Positions 40,980 to 50,714 of a DNA stretch of 64,000 nucleotides are shown here, piece after piece. The DNA comes from Cognatitamlana onchidii (GTDB taxonomy: Bacteria; Bacteroidota; Bacteroidia; Flavobacteriales; Flavobacteriaceae), in NCBI RefSeq assembly GCF_004804355.1, contig NZ_SRWZ01000003.1, positions 372,001-436,000 of the forward strand. Direction: 5' to 3'. The translations under genes and the position numbers were made by a program. How positions within the stretch are numbered: position 1 is the first letter of the stretch; the number at the start of each line of letters is the position of its first letter. The notes beneath the pieces were generated by a model. That model saw only the letters and a list, made by a program, of their open reading frames with translations, was not told the origin of the DNA and did not search any database.

Positions 40980-41996
40980 TTAATATTTGGAATGAATACT
41001 ACCCGGCTTTTTACTTAGGGATACGGGGTTGCGTTTTCTTGTCACAGCCAAAATCTCAGAAACTATTGAAATTGCAATTTCTTGAGGAGTTTCAGAACCG
41101 ATATTCAATCCGGCAGGACCGTGAATTGTTTCTAAAAATGTATCAGAAATTTCGGGACAATACTCGATAAATTGGGATAATAAATCCTCGCGCCGTTTTG
41201 TGGGGCCCAAAAGCCCAATATAATTTGGGTTGGTATTTTTTAATGCTACCAAATGGCGTAAATCGTAAGCAAAATTATGTGTCATCAAAACCACAGCGGT
41301 TTGGTTATCGATATTATTGACATCTAAATCCTCAGGTGTGGTTGTGATTAAAGCCTTAGCTCCAGGGAAGTTTTTAATCAACTTTGCTTCCGAAACACCA
41401 ACAACAATGGTAACCTCCCACCCTGCTAAAGACGCGTATTGGCATAATTGAACAGCATCATGTTCCGCTCCAATAATCATCAATTTGAAACACGGTGGCA
41501 TCTCTTGGCTAAATACCAATCTATCAGAGTGTTTTTCGCTTTTACATGAAAGGGAAAAATAATCCTTATCGATTTTTACATCTGAACCAATACCTTCAAA
41601 AACACCTGCTTCCTTTTTATAGCGTGATATGACTTCAAATGTTTTTCTATCGTTTAAACATCTGAAAAAAACCTGCTCAAATCTAATATCTGTTTTAATT
41701 TCCTCCAATAAAATATATAGAACCCCTTCACATCCCAAACGGTATCTGCCGTCATAAGTCATCATTTTGGATTGCCCCGTTTTAAAAACAGATTGCGCTT
41801 GCAACAATACTTCCTTTTCAACACAACCGCCACTTACTGCCCCAATCATAGTGGCGTCTTCCAGAATTAGCATCCGAACACCTGGCCTACGATAAGAGGA
41901 ACCATCTAAATCTACCACCGAAGCCAAAACAGACTTTAATCCGTCTTTCTTTGCTTTAATGGCCTCCTCAATAATTTGTTTAAATTCGTGTGTCAT
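40980..41996 (-). CDS. xdhC: XdhC/CoxF-family maturation factor
   Basis: A 338-residue protein required to sulfurate and insert the cofactor of xanthine-dehydrogenase-family enzymes. The N-terminal XdhC/CoxI motif is GSSYRRPGVRMLIL ... GAVSGGCVEKEV. A Rossmann segment (LMIIGAEHDAVQLCQYASLAGWEVTIVV) begins near residue 165, and NYIGLLGPTKRREDL with GLNIGSETPQEIAISI closes the C-terminal domain. It forms one unit with the mocA-like gene (3-nt gap), 54 nt after the catalytic subunit. Confidence 0.92.
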   Translation of the reverse strand: MTHEFKQIIEEAIKAKKDGLKSVLASVVDLDGSSYRRPGVRMLILEDATMIGAVSGGCVEKEVLLQAQSVFKTGQSKMMTYDGRYRLGCEGVLYILLEEIKTDIRFEQVFFRCLNDRKTFEVISRYKKEAGVFEGIGSDVKIDKDYFSLSCKSEKHSDRLVFSQEMPPCFKLMIIGAEHDAVQLCQYASLAGWEVTIVVGVSEAKLIKNFPGAKALITTTPEDLDVNNIDNQTAVVLMTHNFAYDLRHLVALKNTNPNYIGLLGPTKRREDLLSQFIEYCPEISDTFLETIHGPAGLNIGSETPQEIAISIVSEILAVTRKRNPVSLSKKPGSIHSKY

Positions 41997-42050
41997 ACTT
42001 TATCGAAAAAGCCATTACTCTTAAGGCATTTTATCATTACACCAATGGGG

Positions 42051-44270
42051 TTACCCTAAAATTTTCTCATCAACATCCATATTATTCATATAGGGTAGCT
42101 TCGTTAAACGCCTGCCAGTGGCCTTATAAATGGCATTTGCAACAGCCGCACCTACTGGTGGTAATGTTGGTTCACCTAGACCTGTTGGTGCAATATCACT
42201 TTCAATAAAATGCACTTCTACTTTTGGGGTTTGCGCCATGCGTATCAATTGGTACCCATTAAAATTATTAGCCAATGGCCTACCATCTTTAAAACCAAAA
42301 TCAGCATACATAGCATGCCCTATACCATCCAAAACACCTCCTCGTGCCTGATTCATGGCTCCTAAGGGATTTACAACAATACCGCAGTCTATAGCACATG
42401 TTACCTTTTTAACAATTGGCACACCATTTTCCATAACTACATCTGCCACTTCAGCTACATGAGTATTATGACAATAATACACTGATAAACCTTGGTAAAC
42501 ATCTTCAGGTGTATTTCCCCAGTTAGATTTTTTAATTACCGTTTTCAAAACTCCTTGCAACCTATCTGGACTATACTCTATGTTTGGATCGGGGTTCTTT
42601 TTAACATTCTCCAATAAATCCATGTGTAATTTTACACGGTCTATCCCTAACTCCTCAGCAAGTTCATCAAAAAAGCTTTGTTCTGCCGTTGCCAAAAAGT
42701 TGGTGTAGGGTGCTCTCCACGCTCCTACAGTAATATTACTCCTTAGTCGCGCACTATCTACTTGATAATTTTCAATAGCACCTGCTGGAAAAAAGTTTGG
42801 AATCAAACCATACATATTGCCGTTTATACAGGCCTCTTTTAAATGATAGCCCGTTAATTTCCCGTCTTTAATAGATGCTGCAATTTTGTATTTGGCTGCA
42901 GGTCTATACACACCTGTTGTCATATCATCCTCTCTTGTCGATATCATTTTAACAGGTTTCTTGATAGCATCTGAAATTTCGACTGCTTCCATAACATAAT
43001 CGTTATATAAACGCCTGCCAAAACCGCCTCCCATTCTAGTTAAATCGACATGAATATCATCCTTAGATCGTCCCAACATAGCCGCCACTCCTTCTTCCGC
43101 CGCTTCTGGCGTTTGCGTTGGCCCTACCAAATGTACCTTGTCAGAAGTTACGTTGGCGAAAAAATTCATAGGCTCCATAGTGTTATGTGGTAAAAACGTG
43201 GATGTATAAACCCGTTCTATAACCTTATCCGCATCGGCAAATGCTTTTTTTACATCGCCATCCTTACGTCGCGTTCTAAATTTTTTACCGTTTACTAAAT
43301 TCAATAACTTTTTATCATGATCATCTGAACTTTCTAGACTTGTTTCCGTTTTCCAAGTAGCCGATAATGCTTTTTTACCCTTAATAACATCCCAAGTTGT
43401 TTTTCCAATCACCACTACTTTATCCGTAGTACTTAATTTTACGCTCCAATTTGGTTTGCCATTGCTCAACATAGCTCTGGCTTTTTCTCCAATGGTAATT
43501 ACATCCATAACACCAGGCAGCGCCTTGGCTTTTGAGGCATCATAAGACTCTAATAATTGTCCGAATGCAGGCGGTCGTAATACTGAAGCATACACCATTC
43601 CTTCCTCCTTATAATCCAATCCAAATAAAGGTTTTCCCGTGATGATTTTATCAATGTCTACATTACTTTTCCCTTTACCTATAATGGTAAACTCTTTAGG
43701 GTCTTTTAAAGTAACATCTTTCGGAACATCTAAAACAGCTGCAGCGTCTACCACATCGCCATACCCTAAAGTATCACCATTGGCATTAGAAATTACACCT
43801 TTTTTTGCCGAACATGTATTTGCATCTACCCCCCAAGTTGCCGCGGCCGCATTTACGAGCATTTGCTTCGCGGTGGCTCCAGTTTCTCGCAGCGGTTGCC
43901 AACTTCTTCTAATAGACTGACTCCCTCCCGCAGTTTGATTGCTATAATTCTCTGTATCCAATGGTGCTTGCACAACATACACGTCTTCCCAAGCCACATC
44001 CAATTCTTCTGCTATTATCATGGGCATTGACGTCTTTACGCCTTGGCCAATTTCTGGATTTACGGAATAAATAGTTACCTTCCCTTCTGTGGATATTTTA
44101 ATATATGCATTGAAATCTTTATAATTAAGCTGACTTAAATCTACCGGGAGTCGAACATCCGATTTACACGCATTGAATATGTTAAACCCAATAATCATAC
44201 CGCCACCTGCCAAGGCAGAGGTTTTTAAGAAATCTCTTCTACTGAATGAATTTTTATTTGAAAGTGCCAT
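42051..44270 (-). CDS. Molybdenum hydroxylase large subunit (xanthine dehydrogenase family, IorB-type)
   Basis: A 739-residue catalytic subunit with a Tat signal (SRRDFLKTSALAGGG, first 35 residues), so it is exported with its partner. The molybdopterin motif RMGGGFGRRLYND and the later VTCAIDCGIVVNPLGAMNQARGGVLDGIG are typical of the isoquinoline 1-oxidoreductase/aldehyde-dehydrogenase type. It hydroxylates an N-heterocycle or aldehyde; the true substrate is unknown. The start is the ATG at 44270, giving a normal Tat n-region, rather than a TTG at 44285. It lies 19 nt downstream of its [2Fe-2S] subunit gene. Confidence 0.9.
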   Translation of the reverse strand: MALSNKNSFSRRDFLKTSALAGGGMIIGFNIFNACKSDVRLPVDLSQLNYKDFNAYIKISTEGKVTIYSVNPEIGQGVKTSMPMIIAEELDVAWEDVYVVQAPLDTENYSNQTAGGSQSIRRSWQPLRETGATAKQMLVNAAAATWGVDANTCSAKKGVISNANGDTLGYGDVVDAAAVLDVPKDVTLKDPKEFTIIGKGKSNVDIDKIITGKPLFGLDYKEEGMVYASVLRPPAFGQLLESYDASKAKALPGVMDVITIGEKARAMLSNGKPNWSVKLSTTDKVVVIGKTTWDVIKGKKALSATWKTETSLESSDDHDKKLLNLVNGKKFRTRRKDGDVKKAFADADKVIERVYTSTFLPHNTMEPMNFFANVTSDKVHLVGPTQTPEAAEEGVAAMLGRSKDDIHVDLTRMGGGFGRRLYNDYVMEAVEISDAIKKPVKMISTREDDMTTGVYRPAAKYKIAASIKDGKLTGYHLKEACINGNMYGLIPNFFPAGAIENYQVDSARLRSNITVGAWRAPYTNFLATAEQSFFDELAEELGIDRVKLHMDLLENVKKNPDPNIEYSPDRLQGVLKTVIKKSNWGNTPEDVYQGLSVYYCHNTHVAEVADVVMENGVPIVKKVTCAIDCGIVVNPLGAMNQARGGVLDGIGHAMYADFGFKDGRPLANNFNGYQLIRMAQTPKVEVHFIESDIAPTGLGEPTLPPVGAAVANAIYKATGRRLTKLPYMNNMDVDEKILG

Positions 44271-44289
44271 TGTTTTTTTTATCAATTAA

Positions 44290-44751
44290 TTAGCTTAATT
44301 TCTTAGATGCCACTTTAACAGCTTCCTCAATACTGTTATATGCCGCACATCTGCAGATATTACCGTGCATGGCATTTCTAATTTCTTCATCGGAAGGGCT
44401 CGGATTGTACTTCAAAAAAGCAGAAGCCGTCATGATTTGCCCTGCTTGACAGTATCCACATTGAGGTACGTCAACCTCTTTCCAAGCCTGTTGCACAGGA
44501 TGATCGCCATGTTTTGAAAGTCCCTCAATAGTAGTAATATTCATGCCTTCAGCTAGTGAAACTTGCAAGAGGCAACTTCTCATGGCATTGCCATCTACAT
44601 GAATAGTGCATGCGCCACATTGACCTATGCCACAACCAAACTTTGTGCCTACAAGGCCAATTATATCTCTTAACACCCACAACAAAGGAGTGTCTGCATC
44701 TGCCTCTACAGAATACGTTTTGTTATTAATTTTTAAGTTGAATGCTGGCAT
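44290..44751 (-). CDS. (2Fe-2S) small subunit of the molybdenum hydroxylase (IorA-type)
   Basis: A 153-residue electron-transfer subunit with two [2Fe-2S] clusters: plant-type CGIGQCGACTIHVDG ... RSCLL near residues 45-65, and the C-terminal PQCGYCQAGQ ... GNICRCAAYNSI. It passes electrons from the Mo site to an acceptor, often a cytochrome in IorAB-type enzymes. No FAD subunit is present. I chose the ATG at 44751 over a TTG at 44772. It is the first gene of the iorAB-xdhC-mocA group. Confidence 0.92.
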   Translation of the reverse strand: MPAFNLKINNKTYSVEADADTPLLWVLRDIIGLVGTKFGCGIGQCGACTIHVDGNAMRSCLLQVSLAEGMNITTIEGLSKHGDHPVQQAWKEVDVPQCGYCQAGQIMTASAFLKYNPSPSDEEIRNAMHGNICRCAAYNSIEEAVKVASKKLS

Positions 44752-44831
44752 AATCTCAGTTTTTGCTATCAAGGTATTAAAAATTGCTATGAATAAAGTT
44801 CCAATCTATCACTTTAACATAGGTTTATGTT

Positions 44832-44848
44832 GTAGGATCTTATCCTAC
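44832..44848. promoter_or_regulatory. 17-bp palindrome between the hydroxylase genes and the SLC13 gene
   Basis: GTAGGAT-CTT-ATCCTAC is a perfect 7-bp inverted repeat in the divergent intergenic region. It is a candidate operator for either side, 80 nt from the small-subunit start and 93 nt from the transporter start. It is not repeated elsewhere in the window that I noticed. Confidence 0.45.
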
Positions 44849-44941
44849 TATTTTCTAATTTTACCCATTTCATTCTATGCTTTTGTCTCCATCGAATAAA
44901 AAATAAACTATTTTTAAGCACTAAATCCTCAAAAGGAATCC

Positions 44942-46411
44942 ATGAAAACATCGAAGCGTATCGGTTTGGTTTTAGGACCCCTACTATTTATATTGATTCG
45001 GTTGTTTTTTGCCCCCGAAGGCTTATCGGAGGAGGCCAATGCCGTTTTAGGCTCCGCGGTTTGGATTGCCGTTTGGTGGATCACCGAAGCCATTCCCATT
45101 GCAGCTACCGCTTTATTGCCTATTGTACTTTTCCCCCTTTCGGGGAGTTTGGACATTGGGGCAACCACGGCCTCTTTTGGGCATAAATTTGTGTTTTTAT
45201 ATTTGGGCGGTTTCATCATTGCCATCGCTCTTGAAAAATGGAATTTGCACAAACGCATCGCTTTGAATATTATTAATGTCATTGGCTCCAACGTGCAAAA
45301 CATTATTTTAGGTTTTATGATGGCCACAGCATTTTTGTCCATGTGGATTTCCAATACGGCAACATCCGTGATGATGCTCCCCATTGGTATTGCCATTATC
45401 AAACAGCTAAAAGATAATCCTAAAACCGACGAAGATGAAAATTTAATATTTGGAAAGGCCCTGATGCTCGGAATAGCCTATAGTGCTTCCATTGGTGGAA
45501 TCTCTACTCTTATTGGTACTCCACCAAACCTAGTACTGGCTGGTGTAGTTTCTGAAGCTTACGGTTATGAAATTACCTTTTCGCAATGGTTTATTTTCGG
45601 GTTTCCTATTTCGGTGATTCTTTTAGCAATCTGCTGGAAATATTTAACTTCGTTCGCCTTCACTTTTAATCAAAAAGAATTTCCGGGAGGCAAACAGGAA
45701 ATCAAGCGACTGTTGCAATCCCTTGGAAAGATGACATATGAGGAAAAAACCGTTGCCATAGTTTTTGCCACCACCGCTTTTTGTTGGATAACACGTTCCT
45801 TTTTGCTGAAAAAAATATTGCCCAATATTGATGATACTGTCATAGCCATTGTATTTGCGCTGGTACTATTTTTAATTCCATCAAAAACGAAAAAAACGAA
45901 CATTATGTCTTGGAAAGACACCAAGGATTTACCATGGGGCATCATCCTATTATTCGGTGGCGGAATGGCCTTGGCAAAAGGCTTTGAAACCAGCGGCCTT
46001 GCACTTTGGATTGGAAACCAGATGACCACTTTGGTTGGCGTAAGCACAATTGTTTTGATTTTACTATTGATTGCTTCGGTTAACTTTTTAACGGAAATCA
46101 CATCTAACTTAGCTACAACCGCCATGCTTTTACCAGTATTGGCCCCAATGGCCTTAACCATAGATATGCATCCTTTCGTTTTAATGGTGGGCACTGCCGT
46201 GGCCGCTTCATGCGCATTTATGCTTCCTGTAGCAACCCCTCCTAATGCTATTGTTTTTGGCTCAGGTTATTTAAGGATACCTGATATGGTTAGAAAAGGA
46301 ATAATTATGAATATCATTTCAATTCTAATTTTGACGCTTTTTGTATATCTCGTACTTCCATATTTATGGAACATAGCGGTGGACACCTTTCCAGAAGTTT
46401 TGAAAAACTAA
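44942..46411 (+). CDS. SLC13/DASS-family sodium-coupled dicarboxylate transporter
   Basis: A 489-residue transporter with about 11-12 TM helices and the paired SNT-like motifs of the family: STLIGTPPNLVLAGV near residue 195 and PVATPPNAIVFGSG near 435. It takes up C4-dicarboxylates, citrate or sulfate-type anions with sodium; the exact substrate is open. The first third is richer in GC, with many CC/GG-ending codons, than its neighbours. The 3' end overlaps the convergent hydrolase gene by 4 nt. Confidence 0.88.
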   Translation: MKTSKRIGLVLGPLLFILIRLFFAPEGLSEEANAVLGSAVWIAVWWITEAIPIAATALLPIVLFPLSGSLDIGATTASFGHKFVFLYLGGFIIAIALEKWNLHKRIALNIINVIGSNVQNIILGFMMATAFLSMWISNTATSVMMLPIGIAIIKQLKDNPKTDEDENLIFGKALMLGIAYSASIGGISTLIGTPPNLVLAGVVSEAYGYEITFSQWFIFGFPISVILLAICWKYLTSFAFTFNQKEFPGGKQEIKRLLQSLGKMTYEEKTVAIVFATTAFCWITRSFLLKKILPNIDDTVIAIVFALVLFLIPSKTKKTNIMSWKDTKDLPWGIILLFGGGMALAKGFETSGLALWIGNQMTTLVGVSTIVLILLLIASVNFLTEITSNLATTAMLLPVLAPMALTIDMHPFVLMVGTAVAASCAFMLPVATPPNAIVFGSGYLRIPDMVRKGIIMNIISILILTLFVYLVLPYLWNIAVDTFPEVLKN

Positions 46412-47367
46412 GCCTTATCATTATAAAACTCAAGCGCCCGAGTTTCATTATAGTAAATATTCTTTTTATCGATAAGACCTGAATGCCCGCCATATTGTGG
46501 CATTTCTAAATACAAATTTGAGTTGTTCTTGGCTTCTTTTACAGGGTAGCATTCAGGAGACAAAAAAGAATCATTCAACGCATTAATGATAAGAGTTGGC
46601 ACCTTAATATTTGATAAAAATTGCAAACTGCTACACTTAGCGTAATAATCTAAAGCATCTTCAAACCCATGTGCCTTTGCCGTATATATATCATCAAAAT
46701 CTACTAGGGTTTTGATTGAATCCAGCTCATACTGACTTAATCTGTCTGGAAATTTCTTTTGCTTTTCTTTAATTCGGGTCAGCAGGTATTTTAAAAACCG
46801 ATCATGATATAAACGATTTTTAAATGTTAATAATGCCTTAGCCGCCCCCAATAAATAACAAGGAACCGATACGGCTATAGCCGCTTTAACTTGATCTGGA
46901 ACTATTCGGTCTTCTCCTAAATACTTCAAAATCATATTAGCCCCAAGACTAATCCCTTTTAAACATATTTCGGAATATCCTTTTACGTGAATAGCATGAT
47001 TTATCACCGCCTCTAAATCTTCGGTTGCTCCAGAGTGGTAACTTCTAAATTTCAAATTATCCTCTCCACTACAACCTCTAAAATTAACGCAAACGGCATC
47101 AACACCATTTCGATTAAAAAGCTTAGCAGGTCCAGTCATATACGGGCGCTGCCCATTTCCCTCCAGACCATGCAAGAGTATAATAAGTTTGTTGGTTTTA
47201 GTTTTTGCAAAACTCCAATCTAAATCCATGAAATCACCATCTGGTAATGTTAACCTTTCACGCTCTTGATTTAAGTATACACGTCTTACTAAACCGGCAT
47301 ACACAGTTGAAACAAATCCGTTTTTAAAATAAAATCGGGGTTTATATTTTGATTCTATTATAGGCAT
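46408..47367 (-). CDS. Alpha/beta-hydrolase of the YheT family
   Basis: A 319-residue hydrolase with oxyanion segment LLHGLEGNGQRPYM near residue 65, nucleophile elbow GISLGANMILKYLGE near 140, an acidic loop INALNDSFLSPECYP near 265 and the catalytic His in YGGHSGL near 293. YheT-like proteins are predicted esterases with unclear substrates. It stands 20 nt downstream of ade in the same direction. Confidence 0.88.
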   Translation of the reverse strand: MPIIESKYKPRFYFKNGFVSTVYAGLVRRVYLNQERERLTLPDGDFMDLDWSFAKTKTNKLIILLHGLEGNGQRPYMTGPAKLFNRNGVDAVCVNFRGCSGEDNLKFRSYHSGATEDLEAVINHAIHVKGYSEICLKGISLGANMILKYLGEDRIVPDQVKAAIAVSVPCYLLGAAKALLTFKNRLYHDRFLKYLLTRIKEKQKKFPDRLSQYELDSIKTLVDFDDIYTAKAHGFEDALDYYAKCSSLQFLSNIKVPTLIINALNDSFLSPECYPVKEAKNNSNLYLEMPQYGGHSGLIDKKNIYYNETRALEFYNDKA

Positions 47368-47387
47368 ATTCTAGATGTGCAATCTTG

Positions 47388-49019
47388 TTAATGGGTTTTG
47401 TGAAATTGTAAAGGAGTGAATTTAAAATCATCGCCATTAAATAAACCTTTATCACTTAATTTTAATGATGGAATAACCAGCAAAGCCATAAAGGACAAGG
47501 TCATATAGGGTGCTTTTAACGGACTTCCTAAACCTTTTGCCATATTATCTATTTCCTGATATACCTTTCCTATCTCAACTCCCCCTTTATCGCTCATAAT
47601 TCCAGCAACAGGAAGCGGCAAAACCTTTTCGTTATGACTAGATACGGCAGAAATTCCACCTTGGTTTTCAATAATCAAATTAACCGCTCTGTAAATCGCT
47701 TCATCTGTAACTCCAACAGCAATAATATTATGCGAATCATGACCTACAGAAGACGCAATGGCCCCCTCCTTCAATCCAAAATTTTTAACAAATGCCACAG
47801 CTATATCTTCATTTTTATACCTATTAACAACGGCCATTTTTAAAACATCTGTTTCTGGATTAGATACTAACTTCCCGTTTTTTATGAATGCCTTTTCAAT
47901 AATTTCGTTGGTCACCAACTGGCTTTCATGAGCTTCAATGACTCTAATTTTTTCTGAAGATGCCAAAATTTCAAAATCAATCGTATCCTTTTTTGAGCAA
48001 TTGAAATTATTGAGAGTCTTAAATGAAACCGATTTAATCAATGATTTATTATTATTAAATACGCAAACTCCATCAATGTATGTTTGTATGGTTTTAAAAG
48101 TTTTAAGGTCTTCAACAACGATAAAATCTGCAGAATCTCCTTTTTGCAGTAAACCAATATCTAGTCCATAGTGACTAATTGGGTTTATACAAGCGACTTG
48201 TAAAACCTTAAATACATCGATTCCCTTAGCAACCGCTCTAGTACACATACTATTAATATGGCTCTCTAAAAGGTCATCAGGATGCTTATCATCACTACAA
48301 AACATCATATTTTCATAATACTCTGGTAAAAGGTCTATAAGGGCCTCAAAGTTTTTGGCAGCACTCCCCTCTCTCATTAGAATCTTCATCCCTTTCTGAA
48401 GCTTTTCTAGAGCCTCTTCGTAGGTAAAGCATTCGTGGTCGGTTGTGATACCTGCACTAATATATTTGGTAAGGTCTTCTCCTCTTAAACCTGGAGCATG
48501 TCCATCAATAGGCTTGTTAAATTGCTTTGCCCAAGCTATTTTTTTCATGACTTCTGAATCATCAAAAATCACTCCTGGGTAATTCATCATTTCTGCCAAA
48601 TATTTTATATCTGGATTTTCAAGTAGCGTTTTTATTCCCTTAGAATTGATAACTGCACCAGCCGATTCGAAATTAGTAGCAGGAACGCAAGACGGTGCCC
48701 CAAAATTAAATTTAAAAGGCACTTGCTTTCCATTTTCAATCATAAACTCAACGCCTTCTACCCCTAAAACATTGGCTATTTCATGCGGGTCAGACACCGT
48801 TGCCACTGTTCCATGTTTTACAGCTATTCTCGCAAATTCTGATGGCACTAACATAGAGCTTTCAATATGGATATGTGCATCTACAAACCCGGGTAAGATA
48901 AAATGCTCAATATCATGATTCTTCTCTAATACAGAGGTAATCATGCCATTTTGAACAGTAATTTCACCTTTAAAAATACGCTTGCTATGAATATCTAATA
49001 TGTTTCCTTGTATTTTCAA
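47388..49019 (-). CDS. ade: Adenine deaminase (Ade type)
   Basis: A 543-residue amidohydrolase that converts adenine to hypoxanthine and ammonia. Metal-site motifs are [18 protein letters not shown] near residue 47 and [18 protein letters not shown] near 75; further His lie in PIDGHAPGL near 172 and [11 protein letters not shown] near 193. The C-terminal domain typical of bacterial Ade ([28 protein letters not shown]) is complete. It lies 6 nt downstream of tilS. Confidence 0.93.
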   Translation of the reverse strand: MKIQGNILDIHSKRIFKGEITVQNGMITSVLEKNHDIEHFILPGFVDAHIHIESSMLVPSEFARIAVKHGTVATVSDPHEIANVLGVEGVEFMIENGKQVPFKFNFGAPSCVPATNFESAGAVINSKGIKTLLENPDIKYLAEMMNYPGVIFDDSEVMKKIAWAKQFNKPIDGHAPGLRGEDLTKYISAGITTDHECFTYEEALEKLQKGMKILMREGSAAKNFEALIDLLPEYYENMMFCSDDKHPDDLLESHINSMCTRAVAKGIDVFKVLQVACINPISHYGLDIGLLQKGDSADFIVVEDLKTFKTIQTYIDGVCVFNNNKSLIKSVSFKTLNNFNCSKKDTIDFEILASSEKIRVIEAHESQLVTNEIIEKAFIKNGKLVSNPETDVLKMAVVNRYKNEDIAVAFVKNFGLKEGAIASSVGHDSHNIIAVGVTDEAIYRAVNLIIENQGGISAVSSHNEKVLPLPVAGIMSDKGGVEIGKVYQEIDNMAKGLGSPLKAPYMTLSFMALLVIPSLKLSDKGLFNGDDFKFTPLQFHKTH

Positions 49020-49025
49020 ACTAAT

Positions 49026-50339
49026 TTAATTCAATGTAATTTTTAACACTTCTTGAGTGGCATTGGTTACTCTAAAACGATTATCGGCGCGTTTACCGAC
49101 CACCCAAATAATTTCGTCATCAGCATTACATAACAACCATGTCTGCTCTTTATCCAATAAAGACAGTTTCTCATCTTTAAAATATTTACTCAATTTCTTT
49201 TTACCTAACATACCATAAGGGTAAAAAACATCACCTGTTTTTCTTTTCCTGAGCTTTAACGGATATTTTAGGGAATGTTTATCAACATAAATGGTATGTT
49301 TCAAATCATTGTTTACTTCATTTACAACCTCAAAACGCAATAACCCAAACGGAGTGTTAACCTCAGGACTTTGCTCCAATATTGTGATAGGGCCTTTTAA
49401 TTCAGGTAATTTAGGACTTAACAGCAGATATTCTCTATCTTTTATCAGCCTATGTGTGTTCGATAAAACTTGTTTTCCAGGTTGGGCATCAAGTAAACGT
49501 AATATATCATTCCATGCTGTAAAACCATATGCTTTGAGAGCTTCAAATAAATAAGCTTTTGGGTGCTTTAATTTTTTAAATACCGATATCTTAAACCTAA
49601 TTTCACTGTCCTTTTCATATACCATTGCCTGCTTCAAAAAAGTATCCATTTGATCATTAATGATAGATGCAGAATCGTTTAAATGACTCATAGTTGATTG
49701 AAAACTTTGTAATAACTCAGGATTAATGTCTTTAAGTATAGGCACCACTTCATGCCTTAATTTATTTCTTAAATATTTTACAGATTTATTACTGCTATCT
49801 TCTCTCCATTTTATACCTTCTTGTTTGGCATGGGTTAATATCTTTTCACTTGAAAATGAAAGCAGCGGACGAACAAACCTGCCATTTACTTCAGGAATAC
49901 CCGTTAAGCCCTCAATACCCGTACCTCTTGTAAAGTTTATTAAGAAAGTTTCTAGGTTATCGTCGGCATGATGTGCTGTTAAAATATACTCATACCCAAG
50001 CTTATTTGATAATTCCTCAAACCAATTATAGCGCAATTCTCGGGCGGCCATTTGTGTAGATCGTTTATTGGTTTTTGCATACTCATCTGTATTAAAACGC
50101 TGAACAAAAACCTCCAAATTAAACTGTTCTGCCAAACGCCTAACAAAATCCTCATCAGCATCACTTTCATTTCCTCTTAAATTAAAATTACAGTGCGCCA
50201 ATGCAATATTTAGACCAATGCCATGACATAAATGTGTTAAAACCACACTATCAACACCTCCTGAAATAGCCACGAGTAATTTCGCCTCCTTTAAAAAATT
50301 AAGAGACGTTGTAATATGATTTTTAAATTGATTGAGCAT
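49026..50339 (-). CDS. tilS: tRNA(Ile)-lysidine synthetase TilS
   Basis: A 437-residue enzyme that modifies C34 of the tRNA-Ile CAU anticodon to lysidine using ATP and lysine. The PP-loop is VAISGGVDSVVLTHL near residue 23, with AHCNFNLRGNESDADEDFV near 50 and TAHHADDNLETFLINFTRGTG near 118. The C-terminal TilS domain is present (RKRKTGDVFYPYGMLGKKKLSKYFKD). A TATATTTG element ends 5 nt before the ATG, so the transcript may be leaderless. Confidence 0.93.
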   Translation of the reverse strand: MLNQFKNHITTSLNFLKEAKLLVAISGGVDSVVLTHLCHGIGLNIALAHCNFNLRGNESDADEDFVRRLAEQFNLEVFVQRFNTDEYAKTNKRSTQMAARELRYNWFEELSNKLGYEYILTAHHADDNLETFLINFTRGTGIEGLTGIPEVNGRFVRPLLSFSSEKILTHAKQEGIKWREDSSNKSVKYLRNKLRHEVVPILKDINPELLQSFQSTMSHLNDSASIINDQMDTFLKQAMVYEKDSEIRFKISVFKKLKHPKAYLFEALKAYGFTAWNDILRLLDAQPGKQVLSNTHRLIKDREYLLLSPKLPELKGPITILEQSPEVNTPFGLLRFEVVNEVNNDLKHTIYVDKHSLKYPLKLRKRKTGDVFYPYGMLGKKKLSKYFKDEKLSLLDKEQTWLLCNADDEIIWVVGKRADNRFRVTNATQEVLKITLN

Positions 50340-50714
50340 GTCCCCAAATATACAACTTAGGCTACATAAATACGTATATTAAAGCTAATATACCATGACT
50401 ATTATTATACGGCGATAGTATAGGGTTTCTAATTTTAGGCTATAAGTTTAGTACTTAAGGTGGTGTATAAGATAGAATGATTGAACGCTAAAAAAACAAC
50501 AAATTTTTATAAATCTTGAGGAGCATTTTACAACATATTGTGTTTCAAAACACAACAAGTTTTTTGACAGAACCTACTCTGGTTTACCCTTAAAGGTACT
50601 AGATATTATAAATTTATTGAGTTTTGATAAGATTGGGCTTGTTAAAAACGTTGAACCAAAACGCGCGGAAAGAGTCCTTTACTTTTTTTTAAAAACTTCT
50701 AGAAATATCTTGAA
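50340..50714. other. 375-nt AT-rich spacer with a start-less open frame
   Basis: Next to tilS lie the -7-like element (50345-50352) and a TACGTA word (50370-50375). On the plus strand a frame is open from 50485 to a TAG at 50716-50718 (77 codons) without any ATG; it reads partly like protein (GLPLKVLDIINLLSFDK, VEPKRAERVLYF). I cannot assign it; it may be a decayed gene end or chance. No hairpin with a T-run was seen. Confidence 0.3.

Noticed and set aside
44929-45402. 157-codon minus-strand frame inside the SLC13 gene
   Set aside because: It is a shadow of the GC-richer 5' half of the transporter gene, whose frame carries the TM and SNT-like motifs.
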